In this document: piece by piece, positions 9,081 to 18,535 of the stretch | Position numbering within the stretch: position 1 is the stretch's first letter | Layout of the letters: each line of letters starts with the position of its first letter | Assembly (NCBI RefSeq): GCF_022803015.1 | Contig: NZ_JAFKON010000001.1 | Location: forward strand, 1 to 64,000 | Reading direction: 5' to 3' | Length of the DNA stretch: 64,000 nucleotides | DNA from: Arthrobacter humicola | GTDB taxonomy: Bacteria > Actinomycetota > Actinomycetes > Actinomycetales > Micrococcaceae | The notes under the pieces: generated by a model | What the model was told of the DNA's origin: nothing | The model's input: the letters and a program-made list of their open reading frames with translations, nothing else | Databases searched by the model: none | Position numbers and translations under genes: made by a program

Positions 9081-11867
9081 ATGAACGCCGTCCAGAGGTT
9101 CATCAGAAGCAGAGTGCTTTTGCTGACCGCGTCCATTTTGATCGTGGCCATGTGCCTGTCCGTGCTCGTCCAGGGTCAGTCCCAGGCGGCGCTGAGCAGG
9201 ACCGTGGACCAAAACTCCCGGGGGCTCTATGACGTCCTGGTGCAGGCCAAGGCGAAGGATAACGGCGGCCTGATGCAGCCCGACATCGCCACCGGCCAGG
9301 GCGGCATCAGCTTCGAGCAGCTGGATTCGATCCGCAAGCTCACCGGCACCTCTGTGGCCGCACCCATCAGCCTGGTCTCGCGCGTGACGCAGAACCTGGA
9401 GTCGCCGCGGCTGGACGCCACCGACTACCTGGGCTTCAACGCGGGCCTCGCGGGCACCTCCGGCGACCCGACCGCCACGGATCCGAGCAAGTGGCCGGCC
9501 GCGGAATCGGTACTGAGCGACACGCCGAAGAAATACCGCCTCACGGCCAGTGCCGTCAGCTCCGACGGCCACTCCGACCAGACCCTGTTCAAGACCACGG
9601 CCGAGGGCTCCCTCGGCAAGGCGAAGCTGGTCGAGGAACAGGTTGAGGGCGGCAAGAACGTCCGCATCCAGGGCCCGGAGGGCGAGACCGGCATCAAGTT
9701 CCCCACCCCGGCCGGCGGCTCCGAGCACAACCTCTTCAACCTCTCCGTTTCCCTGCCGATGGCTCCGCAGGTGACCGAGTCCGTCGTCGCCGTCGACCCC
9801 GTCTCCGAACGCGCGCTGCTCGGCACGGCCGGTGACTTCCTGTCCCCGCTGGAGAAAGCCCCGCCCGCGGACGCACGCAACGCCGGCGCGATCGGCCGGC
9901 ACTTCGAGAGCCTCTTCACCAACGGCATCAGCATGGACGAACTCAAGGAAGGCCCGGACTTCCTCGGCGTCAAGCTCAAGTACTGGGCACCGCTGATGAC
10001 CCAGTACCAGCAGGCCAAGCGCGACGGCCAGCTCACCGACGATTCGCAGGCCATCCCGCTGATCGTGCGCTCGGGCACCGCCCTGGACCTGAAGTACTCG
10101 GTCAAAATCGAGGAAATCGACGACTCCGGCAACGTCACCAAGGACGTCGGCACCGTGACCCGCTCGCTGGACAAGGACTACCTGCCGTTCGTTTCCAAGT
10201 CCCCGTTCGCCCTCGCCTGGCCCGGGTCCAAGGATCTCTCCCAGCTCATGGGTGACACCGGATCCTTCAGCCAGGGCCTCTACAACCCGGCCACCTGGAC
10301 CACCAACTTCGCCGCCGCCCCGGCGTATAAGGACGGCGAAACCGCCGCCAACGGCGCCGTTGACAAGAGCGCCACGCCCGGTGACTGGGTCACCGTGAAC
10401 CGGCTGCCGGACAAGGCCGCCAACGGCGAAGCCGTCGACCAGACCCAGCGCGAGCCGGTAGACGAGCGCTCCTACCGCCAGAACCTCGAAACCGGCAAGA
10501 AGCTGGCCACGCCGCTGGCCATGGTCTACGGCACCTTCGACGCCGCGAACGTCAAGGAAGCTGCCGGCGACGTCAACCGGCTGCCCCTGGGCGGCTATGA
10601 CCCCGCGCCGTTCACCCTGACCAAAGACGCGTCGGGCAAGGACGTCAACACCGAACTCAAGCCCTCGCTGAGCGCCACGGGGCTGGTCAGCCAGTCCGCC
10701 GGAGCCATCACGGACTACTACGGCCTCGCCGCCGCCCGCGGCTACGATGCGAACGCCAACGTGATCGACGCCGTCCGGGTCCGCGCCAAGGTTCCGGGCA
10801 GCTGGAAGCAGGCACAGCCCGAGGTGGAGAAGCTCGCCAACGAGATCCGCGACATGGGCCTGCAGGCCACCGTGGTGGCCGGTTCGGCCCGCGAAGACGC
10901 CAGCATCGCCGTTCCCGGCTACTCCAAGGACGACGCCGGCAAGGAATCGCCGCTGGGCACCGTGCAGCAGTCGTGGGTCCGCCAGGACGCCGCGGACGCC
11001 GTGTCCGGCTCGCTGACCGCCACGAACCTGACCCTGCTGTTCCTGACCCTCTGCGGTGCTGCCCTCCTGACCGGAGCCTCCACCGTCAGCTACATCCGCA
11101 AACGGCGCAGCGAGGCCGGTACTTTGCGCGCCATGGGCTGGACCCAGCGCAAGATCCGTTCCTGGGTGCTGGCCGAATTCGGCGTCGGCGCCGCGCTGCT
11201 TGCCGTCGTCGGTGTCGTCCTGAGCCTGATCAGCTGGAGCACCGCCACCGCGGTGGTCTCGGCGTCGGTCCTGGTGCTGTACGCCGGTGCCGCGTTCGTC
11301 GCGGCGCAGCAGCTGCGCCACCGCGACGTCGTGGACCAGGAGCCGCAACACGATGAACGGCTCATGGCGGTCGATTCCCCGCTGACCTTCGCCAACCGGC
11401 AGCTGAGCACCAACAAGTTCAACACCATCTCCCTGGCTGTTGCCGTCGGTGTCTTCGCCGCGGCCGTCGGCGGACTCGTCGCCCTGCTGATCGATATTCC
11501 GCGGGCCGCCGGCGCCAGCGCCCTCAGCGGGCTGGCCGCGGCGAGCATCGCCCTGCCCAGCATCATCTTGGGCGTGTCCGGTGTTGCCGTCGGGCTGCTG
11601 CTGACCATGGTCACCGGCCGCTTCGAGCTGCAGGCCAAGCGCCAGTACCTCGGCACGCTGCGGGCCATGGGCTGGAACCCGGACATGCTGGGCCAGGTCC
11701 GCTTCTTTGAAAACGCCATGGTGGGAACCGTCGCGCTGCCGCTGGGTGTTGTGGGCGCCCTCGGCATCGGCCTCCTCCTGGCACCCTACGCCGCGCTGTG
11801 GGCCGCAATTGCCGGTCTCGTAGCTGTACTTTGCTGGATTCCGATTGCAACGAAAGTGGTCCAATGA
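9081..11867 (+). CDS. ABC transporter permease, FtsX/MacB type, with a large extracytoplasmic domain
   Basis: A 928-residue membrane protein. One N-terminal transmembrane helix (about residues 13-32) is followed by roughly 650 polar residues that should lie outside the membrane. The C-terminal 240 residues hold about seven hydrophobic segments. These contain two FtsX-like cores, each with a TLRAMGW motif after a polar loop (SEAGTLRAMGWTQRKIRSW and RQYLGTLRAMGWNPDMLGQ). AGGAG precedes the ATG by 5 nt. Its stop overlaps the start of the ATPase gene by 4 bp, so the two form one transporter. MacB/FtsX-type permeases often move or release envelope substrates rather than import nutrients. The substrate here is unknown; I recognise nothing in the extracytoplasmic region. 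Confidence 0.85.
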   Translation: MNAVQRFIRSRVLLLTASILIVAMCLSVLVQGQSQAALSRTVDQNSRGLYDVLVQAKAKDNGGLMQPDIATGQGGISFEQLDSIRKLTGTSVAAPISLVSRVTQNLESPRLDATDYLGFNAGLAGTSGDPTATDPSKWPAAESVLSDTPKKYRLTASAVSSDGHSDQTLFKTTAEGSLGKAKLVEEQVEGGKNVRIQGPEGETGIKFPTPAGGSEHNLFNLSVSLPMAPQVTESVVAVDPVSERALLGTAGDFLSPLEKAPPADARNAGAIGRHFESLFTNGISMDELKEGPDFLGVKLKYWAPLMTQYQQAKRDGQLTDDSQAIPLIVRSGTALDLKYSVKIEEIDDSGNVTKDVGTVTRSLDKDYLPFVSKSPFALAWPGSKDLSQLMGDTGSFSQGLYNPATWTTNFAAAPAYKDGETAANGAVDKSATPGDWVTVNRLPDKAANGEAVDQTQREPVDERSYRQNLETGKKLATPLAMVYGTFDAANVKEAAGDVNRLPLGGYDPAPFTLTKDASGKDVNTELKPSLSATGLVSQSAGAITDYYGLAAARGYDANANVIDAVRVRAKVPGSWKQAQPEVEKLANEIRDMGLQATVVAGSAREDASIAVPGYSKDDAGKESPLGTVQQSWVRQDAADAVSGSLTATNLTLLFLTLCGAALLTGASTVSYIRKRRSEAGTLRAMGWTQRKIRSWVLAEFGVGAALLAVVGVVLSLISWSTATAVVSASVLVLYAGAAFVAAQQLRHRDVVDQEPQHDERLMAVDSPLTFANRQLSTNKFNTISLAVAVGVFAAAVGGLVALLIDIPRAAGASALSGLAAASIALPSIILGVSGVAVGLLLTMVTGRFELQAKRQYLGTLRAMGWNPDMLGQVRFFENAMVGTVALPLGVVGALGIGLLLAPYAALWAAIAGLVAVLCWIPIATKVVQ

Positions 11868-12631
11868 CTAACGAGCTGAACCTTGACCGGGAGGCACACG
11901 ACCGGATGACCGCCAGCACCCGTCGCGGTGCGCACAAGACCCGCGCCAACACGATCGTGAAGGCCACGGACCACGCCACCCCGCTGGAACTGAGCAACAT
12001 CACCATCCATTACGGCGGCGGCAAGGGCGGTGCCGAGGCCGTCAACGTCGTGGACGACTTCAACATGACTCTGCATGCCGGCGAAATGCACTGCGTCGCG
12101 GGCCGCTCCGGCTCGGGCAAGACCAGCATCCTGACCGTCGGCGCGGGACTGACCCTGCCGACGTCGGGCCGGGTGTTCTGGGAAGGTGACTCGCTCGAGA
12201 CCATGGGCGACGACGAGATCGCCGACCGCCGCCGGGCCCTGATCGGCTACGTCGACCAGGGCGGTGCCCTGATCGACGGGATGAGCGCGCTCGAGAACGT
12301 CCTGCTGCCGGCCGTGCCGGACGGCGAGGTCGAGAAGCGCCGCGACATGGCGAAGGACCTCCTGGACCTCGTGGGCCTGGGCCGGCGCATGCGCCACCGC
12401 CCGGCGCAGCTTTCCGGCGGTGAACGCCAGCGCGTCGCAATCGCCCGGGCGCTCATTCTCGGCACCCGCGTCCTGGTGGTCGACGAGCCCACGGCCAGCC
12501 TGGACCGTGCCGCGGCCAACCGCATCATCAGCATCCTCAAGGACACCACCTCGGACGGCATTGCCGTGCTGGTGGCTTCACATGACCACGAACTGGTCCG
12601 CCAGAGCGATACCCTCACAGAACTGATCTAG
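11864..12631 (+). CDS. ABC transporter ATP-binding protein (LolD/MacB type)
   Basis: A 255-residue ATPase that partners the preceding permease. An N-terminal extension of about 40 residues precedes the ABC domain. Walker A is GRSGSGKTS, the signature is LSGGERQRVAIARA, Walker B is VLVVDEPTASLD, and the switch histidine lies in VASHDHE. The ATG at 11864 overlaps the permease TGA (ATGA), so translation is coupled. An upstream in-frame ATG at 11798 lies inside the permease and would add a meaningless extension. The metG gene starts 9 nt after the stop, so the three genes may be cotranscribed. Confidence 0.92.
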   Translation: MTNELNLDREAHDRMTASTRRGAHKTRANTIVKATDHATPLELSNITIHYGGGKGGAEAVNVVDDFNMTLHAGEMHCVAGRSGSGKTSILTVGAGLTLPTSGRVFWEGDSLETMGDDEIADRRRALIGYVDQGGALIDGMSALENVLLPAVPDGEVEKRRDMAKDLLDLVGLGRRMRHRPAQLSGGERQRVAIARALILGTRVLVVDEPTASLDRAAANRIISILKDTTSDGIAVLVASHDHELVRQSDTLTELI

Positions 12632-12640
12632 ATTTAGACC

Positions 12641-14200
12641 GTGACTTCAACTGATCAGACCCCGTTCTACATCACCACGGCCATCACGTACCCCAACGGG
12701 GTGCCGCACATCGGCCATGCGTACGAGTACATCGCCACCGATGCGATGGCCCGGTTCAAGCGCCTGGACGGGTACGACGTCTTCTTCCTGACCGGCACCG
12801 ACGAGCACGGCATGAAGATCGCCCAGACCGCCGAGAAGGAAGGCGTCACGCCCAAGGAACTGGTGGACCGGAACGCCGAGATCTACAAGGCGGCGCACGC
12901 GGCCCTCGGGGTTTCCTACGACCGTTTCATCCGCACCACGGACGCCGACCACTACGCGGCGTCGCAGGCCATCTGGAAGAAGATGGAAGCCAACGGGGAC
13001 ATCTACCTGTCCAAGTACGAAGGCTGGTATTCGGTCCGCGACGAGGCGTTCTACGTCGAGGACGAGACCGTGGTCAAGGACGACGGGATCCGCTACTCGC
13101 GCGAATCCGACACCGAGGTCACCTGGACGGCCGAGGAGAGCTACTTCTTCCGGCTCTCCGCCTATCAGGACAAACTCCTGGCGCTCTACCAGGCCCACCC
13201 GGAATTCGGCGCCCCGCAGTCCCGCTTCAACGAGGTCATCAGCTTCGTCCGGCGCGGTCTGGAGGATCTCTCCATCAGCCGCACCACGTTCGACTGGGGC
13301 GTTCCCGTGCCCGGCAACGACAAGCACGTCATGTACGTGTGGGTCGATGCGCTGACCAACTACCTCACCGGGGTCGGCTACCCGGGCGTCGACTCGGACT
13401 CCTTTAAGAAGTTCTGGCCGGCCGACGTGCACGTGATCGGCAAGGACATCTCCCGCTTCCACGCCATCTACTGGCCGGCGTTCCTCATGAGCGCCGGACT
13501 GGAGCTGCCGAAGCGGATCATGATCCACGGCTTCCTGCAGAACAACGGCGTCAAGATGTCCAAGTCGCTGGGCAACGTGGTGGCCCCCTCGGACTTCGTG
13601 GCCCAGTACGGCCTGGACCAGGTCCGCTACTTCTTCCTGCGCGAGGTCCCCTTCGGCGCGGACGGCAACTACAACCACGAGGCAATCGTGGGCCGGATGA
13701 ATTCCGACCTCGCCAACAACTTCGGCAACCTGGCCCAGCGGTCGCTGTCCATGGTGGCCAAGAACTGCGAGGGCCGCGTGCCCGCGCCCGGCGCATTTTC
13801 CGCCGAGGACACCGCGATTCTGGCCCAGGCCAACGGACTGCTGGACGCCGCCCGGGCCGCGTTCGAGAAGCAGGAGTTCAGCCGCGCACTGGAGGCCATC
13901 TGGGCTGTCCTGGGGGACACCAACGCCTACTTCGCCGAGCAGGCCCCGTGGGTGCTGCGCAAGACCGACGTCGAACGCATGAACACGGTGCTCTACGTGA
14001 CGCTCGAGGTGCTGCGGATCGTCGCGATCCTGGCCCAGCCGGTCATGCCGGTGGCGACGGCGGCGATCCTGCACACGCTCGGCCAGCCCGAGGGCGGGGC
14101 GCGCCAGTTCTCGGCCCTGGGCACTCCGATCGCTGCCGGCACGGAACTGCCCGCCCCGGCCCCGGTGTTCCCGAAGTACGAGGAACCCGCCGAAGCCTGA
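12641..14200 (+). CDS. metG: Methionine--tRNA ligase
   Basis: Charges tRNA-Met with methionine. The 519-residue class I synthetase has the HIGH motif in [13 protein letters not shown] near the N-terminus and KMSKS in [13 protein letters not shown], followed by the alpha-helical anticodon-binding domain. The zinc-knuckle cysteines and the C-terminal EMAP-like domain of the longer MetG type are absent, as in the mycobacterial form. The start is GTG at 12641, 9 nt after the ATPase stop. A strong hairpin with a T-rich tail ends the gene at 14246-14292. Confidence 0.96.
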   Translation: MTSTDQTPFYITTAITYPNGVPHIGHAYEYIATDAMARFKRLDGYDVFFLTGTDEHGMKIAQTAEKEGVTPKELVDRNAEIYKAAHAALGVSYDRFIRTTDADHYAASQAIWKKMEANGDIYLSKYEGWYSVRDEAFYVEDETVVKDDGIRYSRESDTEVTWTAEESYFFRLSAYQDKLLALYQAHPEFGAPQSRFNEVISFVRRGLEDLSISRTTFDWGVPVPGNDKHVMYVWVDALTNYLTGVGYPGVDSDSFKKFWPADVHVIGKDISRFHAIYWPAFLMSAGLELPKRIMIHGFLQNNGVKMSKSLGNVVAPSDFVAQYGLDQVRYFFLREVPFGADGNYNHEAIVGRMNSDLANNFGNLAQRSLSMVAKNCEGRVPAPGAFSAEDTAILAQANGLLDAARAAFEKQEFSRALEAIWAVLGDTNAYFAEQAPWVLRKTDVERMNTVLYVTLEVLRIVAILAQPVMPVATAAILHTLGQPEGGARQFSALGTPIAAGTELPAPAPVFPKYEEPAEA

Positions 14201-14211
14201 GCCCCCCACCC

Positions 14212-14317
14212 GGACGCTCCCGCAGATCCGGCGGCGTTTCGAGTGACGCTCCCGCACTTCCGTTTCGGAAGTGCGGGAGCGTTTCGTCTTTTCCTGCCGA
14301 AAGTGAGGGAGCGTCCG
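14212..14317. repeat. Nested inverted repeat between metG and leuB
   Basis: An outer inverted pair, GGACGCTCCC (14212-14221) and GGGAGCGTCC (14308-14317), encloses the perfect 17-bp hairpin at 14246-14282. All four arms carry related text: ACGCTCCC followed by something like GCACTTC, or the complement. It looks like one short palindromic unit that duplicated in both orientations, as in intergenic palindromic repeat families. Whether copies occur elsewhere in the genome cannot be seen here. Confidence 0.6.
14246..14292 (+). terminator. metG terminator (17-bp perfect stem)
   Basis: ACGCTCCCGCACTTCCG (14246-14262) pairs perfectly with 14266-14282 around a TTT loop, followed by TTCGTCTTTT. It lies 46 nt after the metG stop and is part of the nested repeat. 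Confidence 0.8.
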
Positions 14318-14329
14318 TAGGGGTGGCCG

Positions 14330-14374
14330 AATAGTGAGACAACTTGACCAGAATGTGGATCACTTGGCTACCCT
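14330..14374 (+). promoter_or_regulatory. leuB promoter (leaderless) with candidate NdgR half-site
   Basis: AATAGTGAGACA at 14330-14341 is identical over 12 bases to the ilvB leader copy. TTGACC (14344-14349) may be the -35 and TACCCT (14369-14374) the -10, with a 19-bp spacer. The -10 ends 6 nt before the leuB ATG, and there is no ribosome-binding site, so the transcript is probably leaderless. The half-site abuts the -35, a position suited to regulation. Confidence 0.5.
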
Positions 14375-14380
14375 GAAAAT

Positions 14381-15433
14381 ATGAGCGCATCCACGATTGA
14401 TCTGGCAGTCATCCCGGGCGACGGCATCGGCCCGGAGGTCACCGCCGAAGCCCTGAAGGTCCTTGAAAAGGCCGCGGCCGCAGAAGGGATCGTGCTCCAG
14501 CAGACCCACTACAAGCTGGGTGCGGAGCACTGGCTCGCGACGGGGGAGACCCTGCCCGCGGCCACCCTCGCCGACCTCCGCACCCGCGACGCCATCTTGT
14601 TCGGCGCCGTCGGCGCGGCCCCCGGCGACACCCGGATCCCCTCCGGCATCATCGAGCGCGAGCTCCTGCTGAAGCTGCGCTTCAGCCTGGACCACTTCGT
14701 CAACCTGCGGCCCTCCCGCCTGTACGCCGGCGTCGGCAGCCCGCTCGCGAACCCCGGCGAGATCGACTTCGTCGTCGTCCGCGAAGGCACCGAGGGCCCC
14801 TACGTGGGGAACGGCGGCACGCTGCGCGCCGGCACCCCCCACGAGGTGGCCACCGAGGTGTCCCTGAACACCGCCCACGGCGTGGAGCGCGTGGTCCGCG
14901 ACGCGTTCCGCCGGGCCAACGACCGCCCCCGCAAGAAGCTCACCCTGGTGCACAAGCACAACGTCCTGGTCTTCGCCGGCCAGCTCTGGAAGCGCACGGT
15001 CGAGGCCGTGGCCCAGGAGTTCCCCGAGGTCACGCACGACTACCTCCACGTCGACGCCGCCACGATTTTCATGGTCACCGATCCGGCCCGCTTCGACGTG
15101 ATTGTCACCGACAACCTGTTCGGCGACATCATCACCGACCTCGCGGCGGCCGTGACCGGCGGGATCGGCCTCGCCGCCTCCGGCAACCTCAACATGGACC
15201 GCACAGCGCCGTCCATGTTCGAACCGGTCCACGGGTCCGCCCCGGATATCGCCGGCCAGCAGAAGGCCGACCCCACCGCGGCCATCCTCTCCGCGGCGCT
15301 CCTGCTCGACCACCTCGGTTTCGCCGGCGCCGCCCGGAAGATCGAGGCGGCCGTCACGGCCGACGTTGAAGCCCGCGACGGCGCCGTCCGCACCACCAGC
15401 GCGATCGGCGACGCCATCGCGGCGGCGCTTTAG
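14381..15433 (+). CDS. leuB: 3-isopropylmalate dehydrogenase
   Basis: Oxidises and decarboxylates 3-isopropylmalate with NAD+, the third committed step of leucine synthesis. It has 350 residues. Recognisable segments are the N-terminal [10 protein letters not shown]; the substrate arginines in [29 protein letters not shown]; the Mg-binding [17 protein letters not shown]; and [13 protein letters not shown] with the NAD-binding region after it. The ATG at 14381 fits the family start and the leaderless promoter. It is followed by ilvE. leuC and leuD are 12 kb away but appear to share the same operator motif. Confidence 0.97.
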   Translation: MSASTIDLAVIPGDGIGPEVTAEALKVLEKAAAAEGIVLQQTHYKLGAEHWLATGETLPAATLADLRTRDAILFGAVGAAPGDTRIPSGIIERELLLKLRFSLDHFVNLRPSRLYAGVGSPLANPGEIDFVVVREGTEGPYVGNGGTLRAGTPHEVATEVSLNTAHGVERVVRDAFRRANDRPRKKLTLVHKHNVLVFAGQLWKRTVEAVAQEFPEVTHDYLHVDAATIFMVTDPARFDVIVTDNLFGDIITDLAAAVTGGIGLAASGNLNMDRTAPSMFEPVHGSAPDIAGQQKADPTAAILSAALLLDHLGFAGAARKIEAAVTADVEARDGAVRTTSAIGDAIAAAL

Positions 15434-15584
15434 GCCCGGGCTGCATTTCCTGGACTGCAGGCGACTGCGGACACCGCAAAACCGTGCTGCCAACGGGCGT
15501 AAGCTTGTTTCGAATCACCAATATGCTGCCGTGGTCCGAGGGTGAACCACGTTCCCACACCAGGCAGCCGATCGTGGAGGAACC

Positions 15585-16697
15585 ATGACTCAGACTGCCC
15601 ATGGCGTCGAATTCACCCAGCACCTGTCGGAGACCCCGAAGTCTGCTGAAGAGCGTGCCGCCATCCTGGCAAACCCGGGATTCGGCGACTATTTCACCGA
15701 CCACACCGCGATTGTGGACTACAGCGTCGACGCCGCCGGCAACGGCGGCTGGCACGACGCGCGCGTTGAGCCCTACGGCCCGATTTCCCTGGACCCGTCC
15801 GCCGCCGTGCTGCACTACGGCCAGGAGATCTTCGAGGGCCTCAAGGCCTACCGCCACGCCGACGGCTCGGTCTGGACGTTCCGGCCCGAGGCCAACGCCG
15901 CCCGGCTGAACAAGTCCGCCCGGCGCCTGGCCCTGCCCGAACTCCCGGAAGAATACTTCCTCGGCGCCATCCGCGAGCTCGTCGCGGCAGACAAGGACTG
16001 GGTCCCCGCCGGCGACGGCGAAGCCCTGTACCTGCGGCCCTTCATGATCGCCACCGAGGCGTTCCTTGGCGTGCGGGCAGCGCGCGAGGTCTCCTTCCGC
16101 GTGATCGCCTCCCCGGCCGGCAACTACTTCGGCGGCGAACTCAAGCCCGTCTCCATCTGGATCTCGCGCGAATACGCCCGCGCCGGCCGCGGCGGAACAG
16201 GCGCCGCCAAGTGCGGCGGCAACTACGCTGCCTCGCTGATCGCCCAGCAGGAGGCCGAGGCCAACGGCTGCAAGCAGGTCCTCTTCCTGGACCAGTTCAA
16301 CGACAACGCCGTCGAGGAACTCGGCGGCATGAACGTCTTCTTCGTCATGAAGGACGGCTCGCTCGTCACCCCCGCGCTCTCAGGCACCATCCTGGAAGGG
16401 ATCACCCGGATGTCCGTGATCCAGGTGGCCCGGGACATGGGCCGGGACGTCACTGAACGCAAGATCACCCTGGATGAGTGGCGCGACGGTGTTGCCTCCG
16501 GAGACATTGCCGAGGTCTTCGCCTGCGGCACCGCCGCGGTCATCACCCCCATCGGCGTGCTCAAGGACGCCACCGAGTTCATCGGCTCCGAGGACGCCAC
16601 GGCGGGGGAGACCACCCTGGCCATCCGCGCCCAGCTGCTCGGGATCCAGACCGGCACCGTGGAGGACACCCACGGTTGGCTGACCCGGCTGGCATAG
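15585..16697 (+). CDS. ilvE: Branched-chain amino acid aminotransferase
   Basis: A PLP enzyme that makes the last transamination to valine, leucine and isoleucine from glutamate. The 370-residue length is that of the long (type II) bacterial form. The Schiff-base lysine is K209, in [15 protein letters not shown]. The substrate-side segments [15 protein letters not shown], and [11 protein letters not shown] followed by [10 protein letters not shown], are conserved. GGAGG lies 6 nt before the ATG. No TGAGA-type site is seen in its 151-bp upstream region, unlike the other pathway genes. A hairpin follows at 16718-16755. Confidence 0.97.
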   Translation: MTQTAHGVEFTQHLSETPKSAEERAAILANPGFGDYFTDHTAIVDYSVDAAGNGGWHDARVEPYGPISLDPSAAVLHYGQEIFEGLKAYRHADGSVWTFRPEANAARLNKSARRLALPELPEEYFLGAIRELVAADKDWVPAGDGEALYLRPFMIATEAFLGVRAAREVSFRVIASPAGNYFGGELKPVSIWISREYARAGRGGTGAAKCGGNYAASLIAQQEAEANGCKQVLFLDQFNDNAVEELGGMNVFFVMKDGSLVTPALSGTILEGITRMSVIQVARDMGRDVTERKITLDEWRDGVASGDIAEVFACGTAAVITPIGVLKDATEFIGSEDATAGETTLAIRAQLLGIQTGTVEDTHGWLTRLA

Positions 16698-16765
16698 CCA
16701 CAGAACGTCTAAGTGCACGACGGCGGTCCCCACCTTTCGGTGAGGGCCGCCGTCGGCGTCTGTGG
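16698..16765 (+). terminator. Two-tier stem-loop after ilvE
   Basis: The inner stem pairs CGACGGCGGTCCCCACC (from 16718) with GGTGAGGGCCGCCGTCG (to 16755) around a short loop. An outer CCACAGA (16698-16704) pairs with TCTGTGG (16759-16765). It begins right at the ilvE stop codon and has no T-run. Confidence 0.65.
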
Positions 16766-16812
16766 TCCCGGGCTGGAGCCAACGACGCCCGATTCAATGC
16801 AAGGATGGGTCC

Positions 16813-17610
16813 GTGACCTCCGAGACATCCCGCGGCATTGTCCGCAGCAGTGAGCTGACCCGGTTCCGCCTCGCCCCGAATCCGGGCCCCATGAGCCTGG
16901 ACGGCACCAACTCCTATCTCATTGCCGCCCCGGGGGCGGCGGCCAGGGTGGCCGTCGACCCCGGGCCCCTCGACGAGCCGCACCTGCAGGCGCTGGCCGG
17001 CGAGGGACCGGTCGAACTCATCCTGATCACACACCGGCACGCGGACCACACCGCGGCCGCCGAGAGGTTTTCCGCCTTGACGGGCGCACCGGTCCGGGCC
17101 GCGGGCCCCGCCCACTGCCACGGCGCACCCCCGCTGCAGGACGGCGAAACCATCCGGGCGGCCGGCACTGACATCCGGGTCCTGGCGACGCCGGGCCACA
17201 CCTCGGATTCGCTGTGCTTCCACCTGCCGCAGGACGGACCGCACGGCTCTGTGCTGACCGGGGACACGATTCTGGGCTCCGGAACCACGGTGCTGGACTA
17301 CCCCGACGGCACCCTCCGGGACTACCTCGACTCGCTGGACCGGCTCGAACGCCTCGGGCCGGCCACGGTGCTGCCGGCCCACGGCCCGGTGCTGCCGGCC
17401 CTGGACGCCGTCGCCCGCGCCTACCGGGACCACCGGCGCGGCCGGCTCGAACAGGTCCGGGCAGCCCTCGCGGCACTGGGCGCCGACGCCGATGTCCGAG
17501 CCGTCACGGACGCCGTGTACGCCGACGTCGACCCCTCCGTCCGCCGCGCCGCGGAGCTCTCCGTCGCCGCGCAGCTGGACTACCTGCGCACCGAGGGGAC
17601 GGTAGGCTAG
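16813..17610 (+). CDS. MBL-fold metallo-hydrolase (LACTB2/glyoxalase II-like)
   Basis: A 265-residue metallo-beta-lactamase-fold protein. The metal-binding motif is THRHADHTAA (HxHxDH), with further ligands in ATPGHTSDSL and TGDTILGSG and a C-terminal PAHGPVL. The C-terminal helical part (about residues 200-265, LEQVRAALAAL) resembles the LACTB2-like group, whose human member is an endoribonuclease; bacterial members are poorly characterised. GTG at 16813 is chosen because AAGGA lies 7 nt upstream and an earlier in-frame ATG (16762) adds unconserved sequence next to the ilvE terminator. The FAH-family gene starts 5 nt after its stop, so they probably share a transcript. The substrate is unknown. 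Confidence 0.85.
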   Translation: MTSETSRGIVRSSELTRFRLAPNPGPMSLDGTNSYLIAAPGAAARVAVDPGPLDEPHLQALAGEGPVELILITHRHADHTAAAERFSALTGAPVRAAGPAHCHGAPPLQDGETIRAAGTDIRVLATPGHTSDSLCFHLPQDGPHGSVLTGDTILGSGTTVLDYPDGTLRDYLDSLDRLERLGPATVLPAHGPVLPALDAVARAYRDHRRGRLEQVRAALAALGADADVRAVTDAVYADVDPSVRRAAELSVAAQLDYLRTEGTVG

Positions 17611-17615
17611 GAACC
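17603..17615 (+). promoter_or_regulatory. Possible internal leaderless promoter of the FAH-family gene
   Basis: TAGGCT at 17603-17608 ends 7 nt before the ATG at 17616, the same geometry as at ilvD and leuB. AGGA at 17609-17612 is too close to the ATG for an ideal ribosome-binding site. The gene may thus have its own start besides readthrough from the MBL gene. Confidence 0.35.
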
Positions 17616-18392
17616 ATGCGTATCGCCCGGTTTGTAGTCGATTCTGATCCCCTCTACGGCATCGTGGAAGGTGAGCCCGGCAGTGAGGAAGTCACTGTCA
17701 TCAAGGGCGACCCCTTCTTCCACGGCGTGGAACGAACCCCCGTGAAGCACAAGCTGGAGGACGTACGCCTGCTGGCGCCGATCATCCCCCGCAGCAAGGT
17801 GATCGGGGTTGGCCGCAACTTCGCGGAGCACGCCCGGGAGCTCGGCAACGAGGTCCCGGCGCAGCCCCTGCTGTTCCTCAAGCCCAACACGTCCGTGATC
17901 GGGCCCAACGATCCCATTGTCCTGCCGGAGTTCTCCGAGGACGTCTCCTTCGAGGCCGAGCTGTGCGTCGTCATTGGCCGGATCTGCAAGGACGTGCCCG
18001 AGGACCGGGTCGATGATGTGATCTTCGGCTACACCTGCGGCAACGACCTCACCGCCCGCGACGTCCAGAAGACGGACCTGCAGTGGGCCCGGGCCAAGGG
18101 CTTCGACACCTCGGCCCCGCTCGGGCCGTGGATCGAGACCGAGCTCGACACCGAGGACCTGCAGATCCAGGGCCGGCTCAATGGCGAACTGCGCCAGGAC
18201 GGCAGCACGAACCAGATGATCCGCGGCGTCCGGGAGCTCGTCTCCATCGTCTCGCAGGCCTTCACCCTGCTCCCGGGCGACGTCATCATGACCGGTACCC
18301 CGGCCGGCGTCGGCGCCGTGCAGGCAGGCGACCGCTATGAGGTCGAGATCGAGGGCATCGGACGGCTCTCCAACCCGGTGGTCCGCCGCTAG
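17616..18392 (+). CDS. Fumarylacetoacetate hydrolase family protein
   Basis: A 258-residue enzyme of the FAH superfamily. A short N-terminal part ([19 protein letters not shown]) leads into the catalytic fold with [15 protein letters not shown], the metal-binding glutamates in [10 protein letters not shown], and the conserved C-terminal [22 protein letters not shown]. Family members include 2-hydroxyhepta-2,4-diene-1,7-dioate isomerases, acylpyruvases and oxaloacetate decarboxylases, and sequence alone does not separate these. The ATG is 5 nt after the MBL-hydrolase stop. A palindromic terminator follows at 18427-18458. Confidence 0.9.
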   Translation: MRIARFVVDSDPLYGIVEGEPGSEEVTVIKGDPFFHGVERTPVKHKLEDVRLLAPIIPRSKVIGVGRNFAEHARELGNEVPAQPLLFLKPNTSVIGPNDPIVLPEFSEDVSFEAELCVVIGRICKDVPEDRVDDVIFGYTCGNDLTARDVQKTDLQWARAKGFDTSAPLGPWIETELDTEDLQIQGRLNGELRQDGSTNQMIRGVRELVSIVSQAFTLLPGDVIMTGTPAGVGAVQAGDRYEVEIEGIGRLSNPVVRR

Positions 18393-18426
18393 AACTGTCC
18401 GTCAGGACCAAGAGCTCCGATTTCAG

Positions 18427-18458
18427 ACAGCCGCCCCGTGGATCCACGGGGCGGCTGT
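18427..18458 (+). terminator. Perfect palindromic terminator after the FAH-family gene
   Basis: A 32-bp perfect palindrome (ACAGCCGCCCCGTG, GATC, and the complement), followed by CCGTTT. It lies 34 nt after the stop codon. Confidence 0.75.
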
Positions 18459-18535
18459 CCGTTTCCGTGGCGGTATTTCCCTGGCCGCATTCCGGGCGGG
18501 TGGCGCTGGGAGAGATTGGTAATGTTGGTACCACT

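Noticed and set aside
8823..11864. Very long antisense open frame (1013 codons) opposite the ABC permease gene
   Set aside because: It is Gly/Arg/His/Gln-rich with no recognisable domain, mirrors a clear gene, and arises from GC-rich third positions. Similar long shadows lie opposite ilvD, serA, gltX and metG.
15434..15584. Search for the TGAGA-type operator upstream of ilvE
   Set aside because: No copy was found; only the GGAGG ribosome-binding site is evident.
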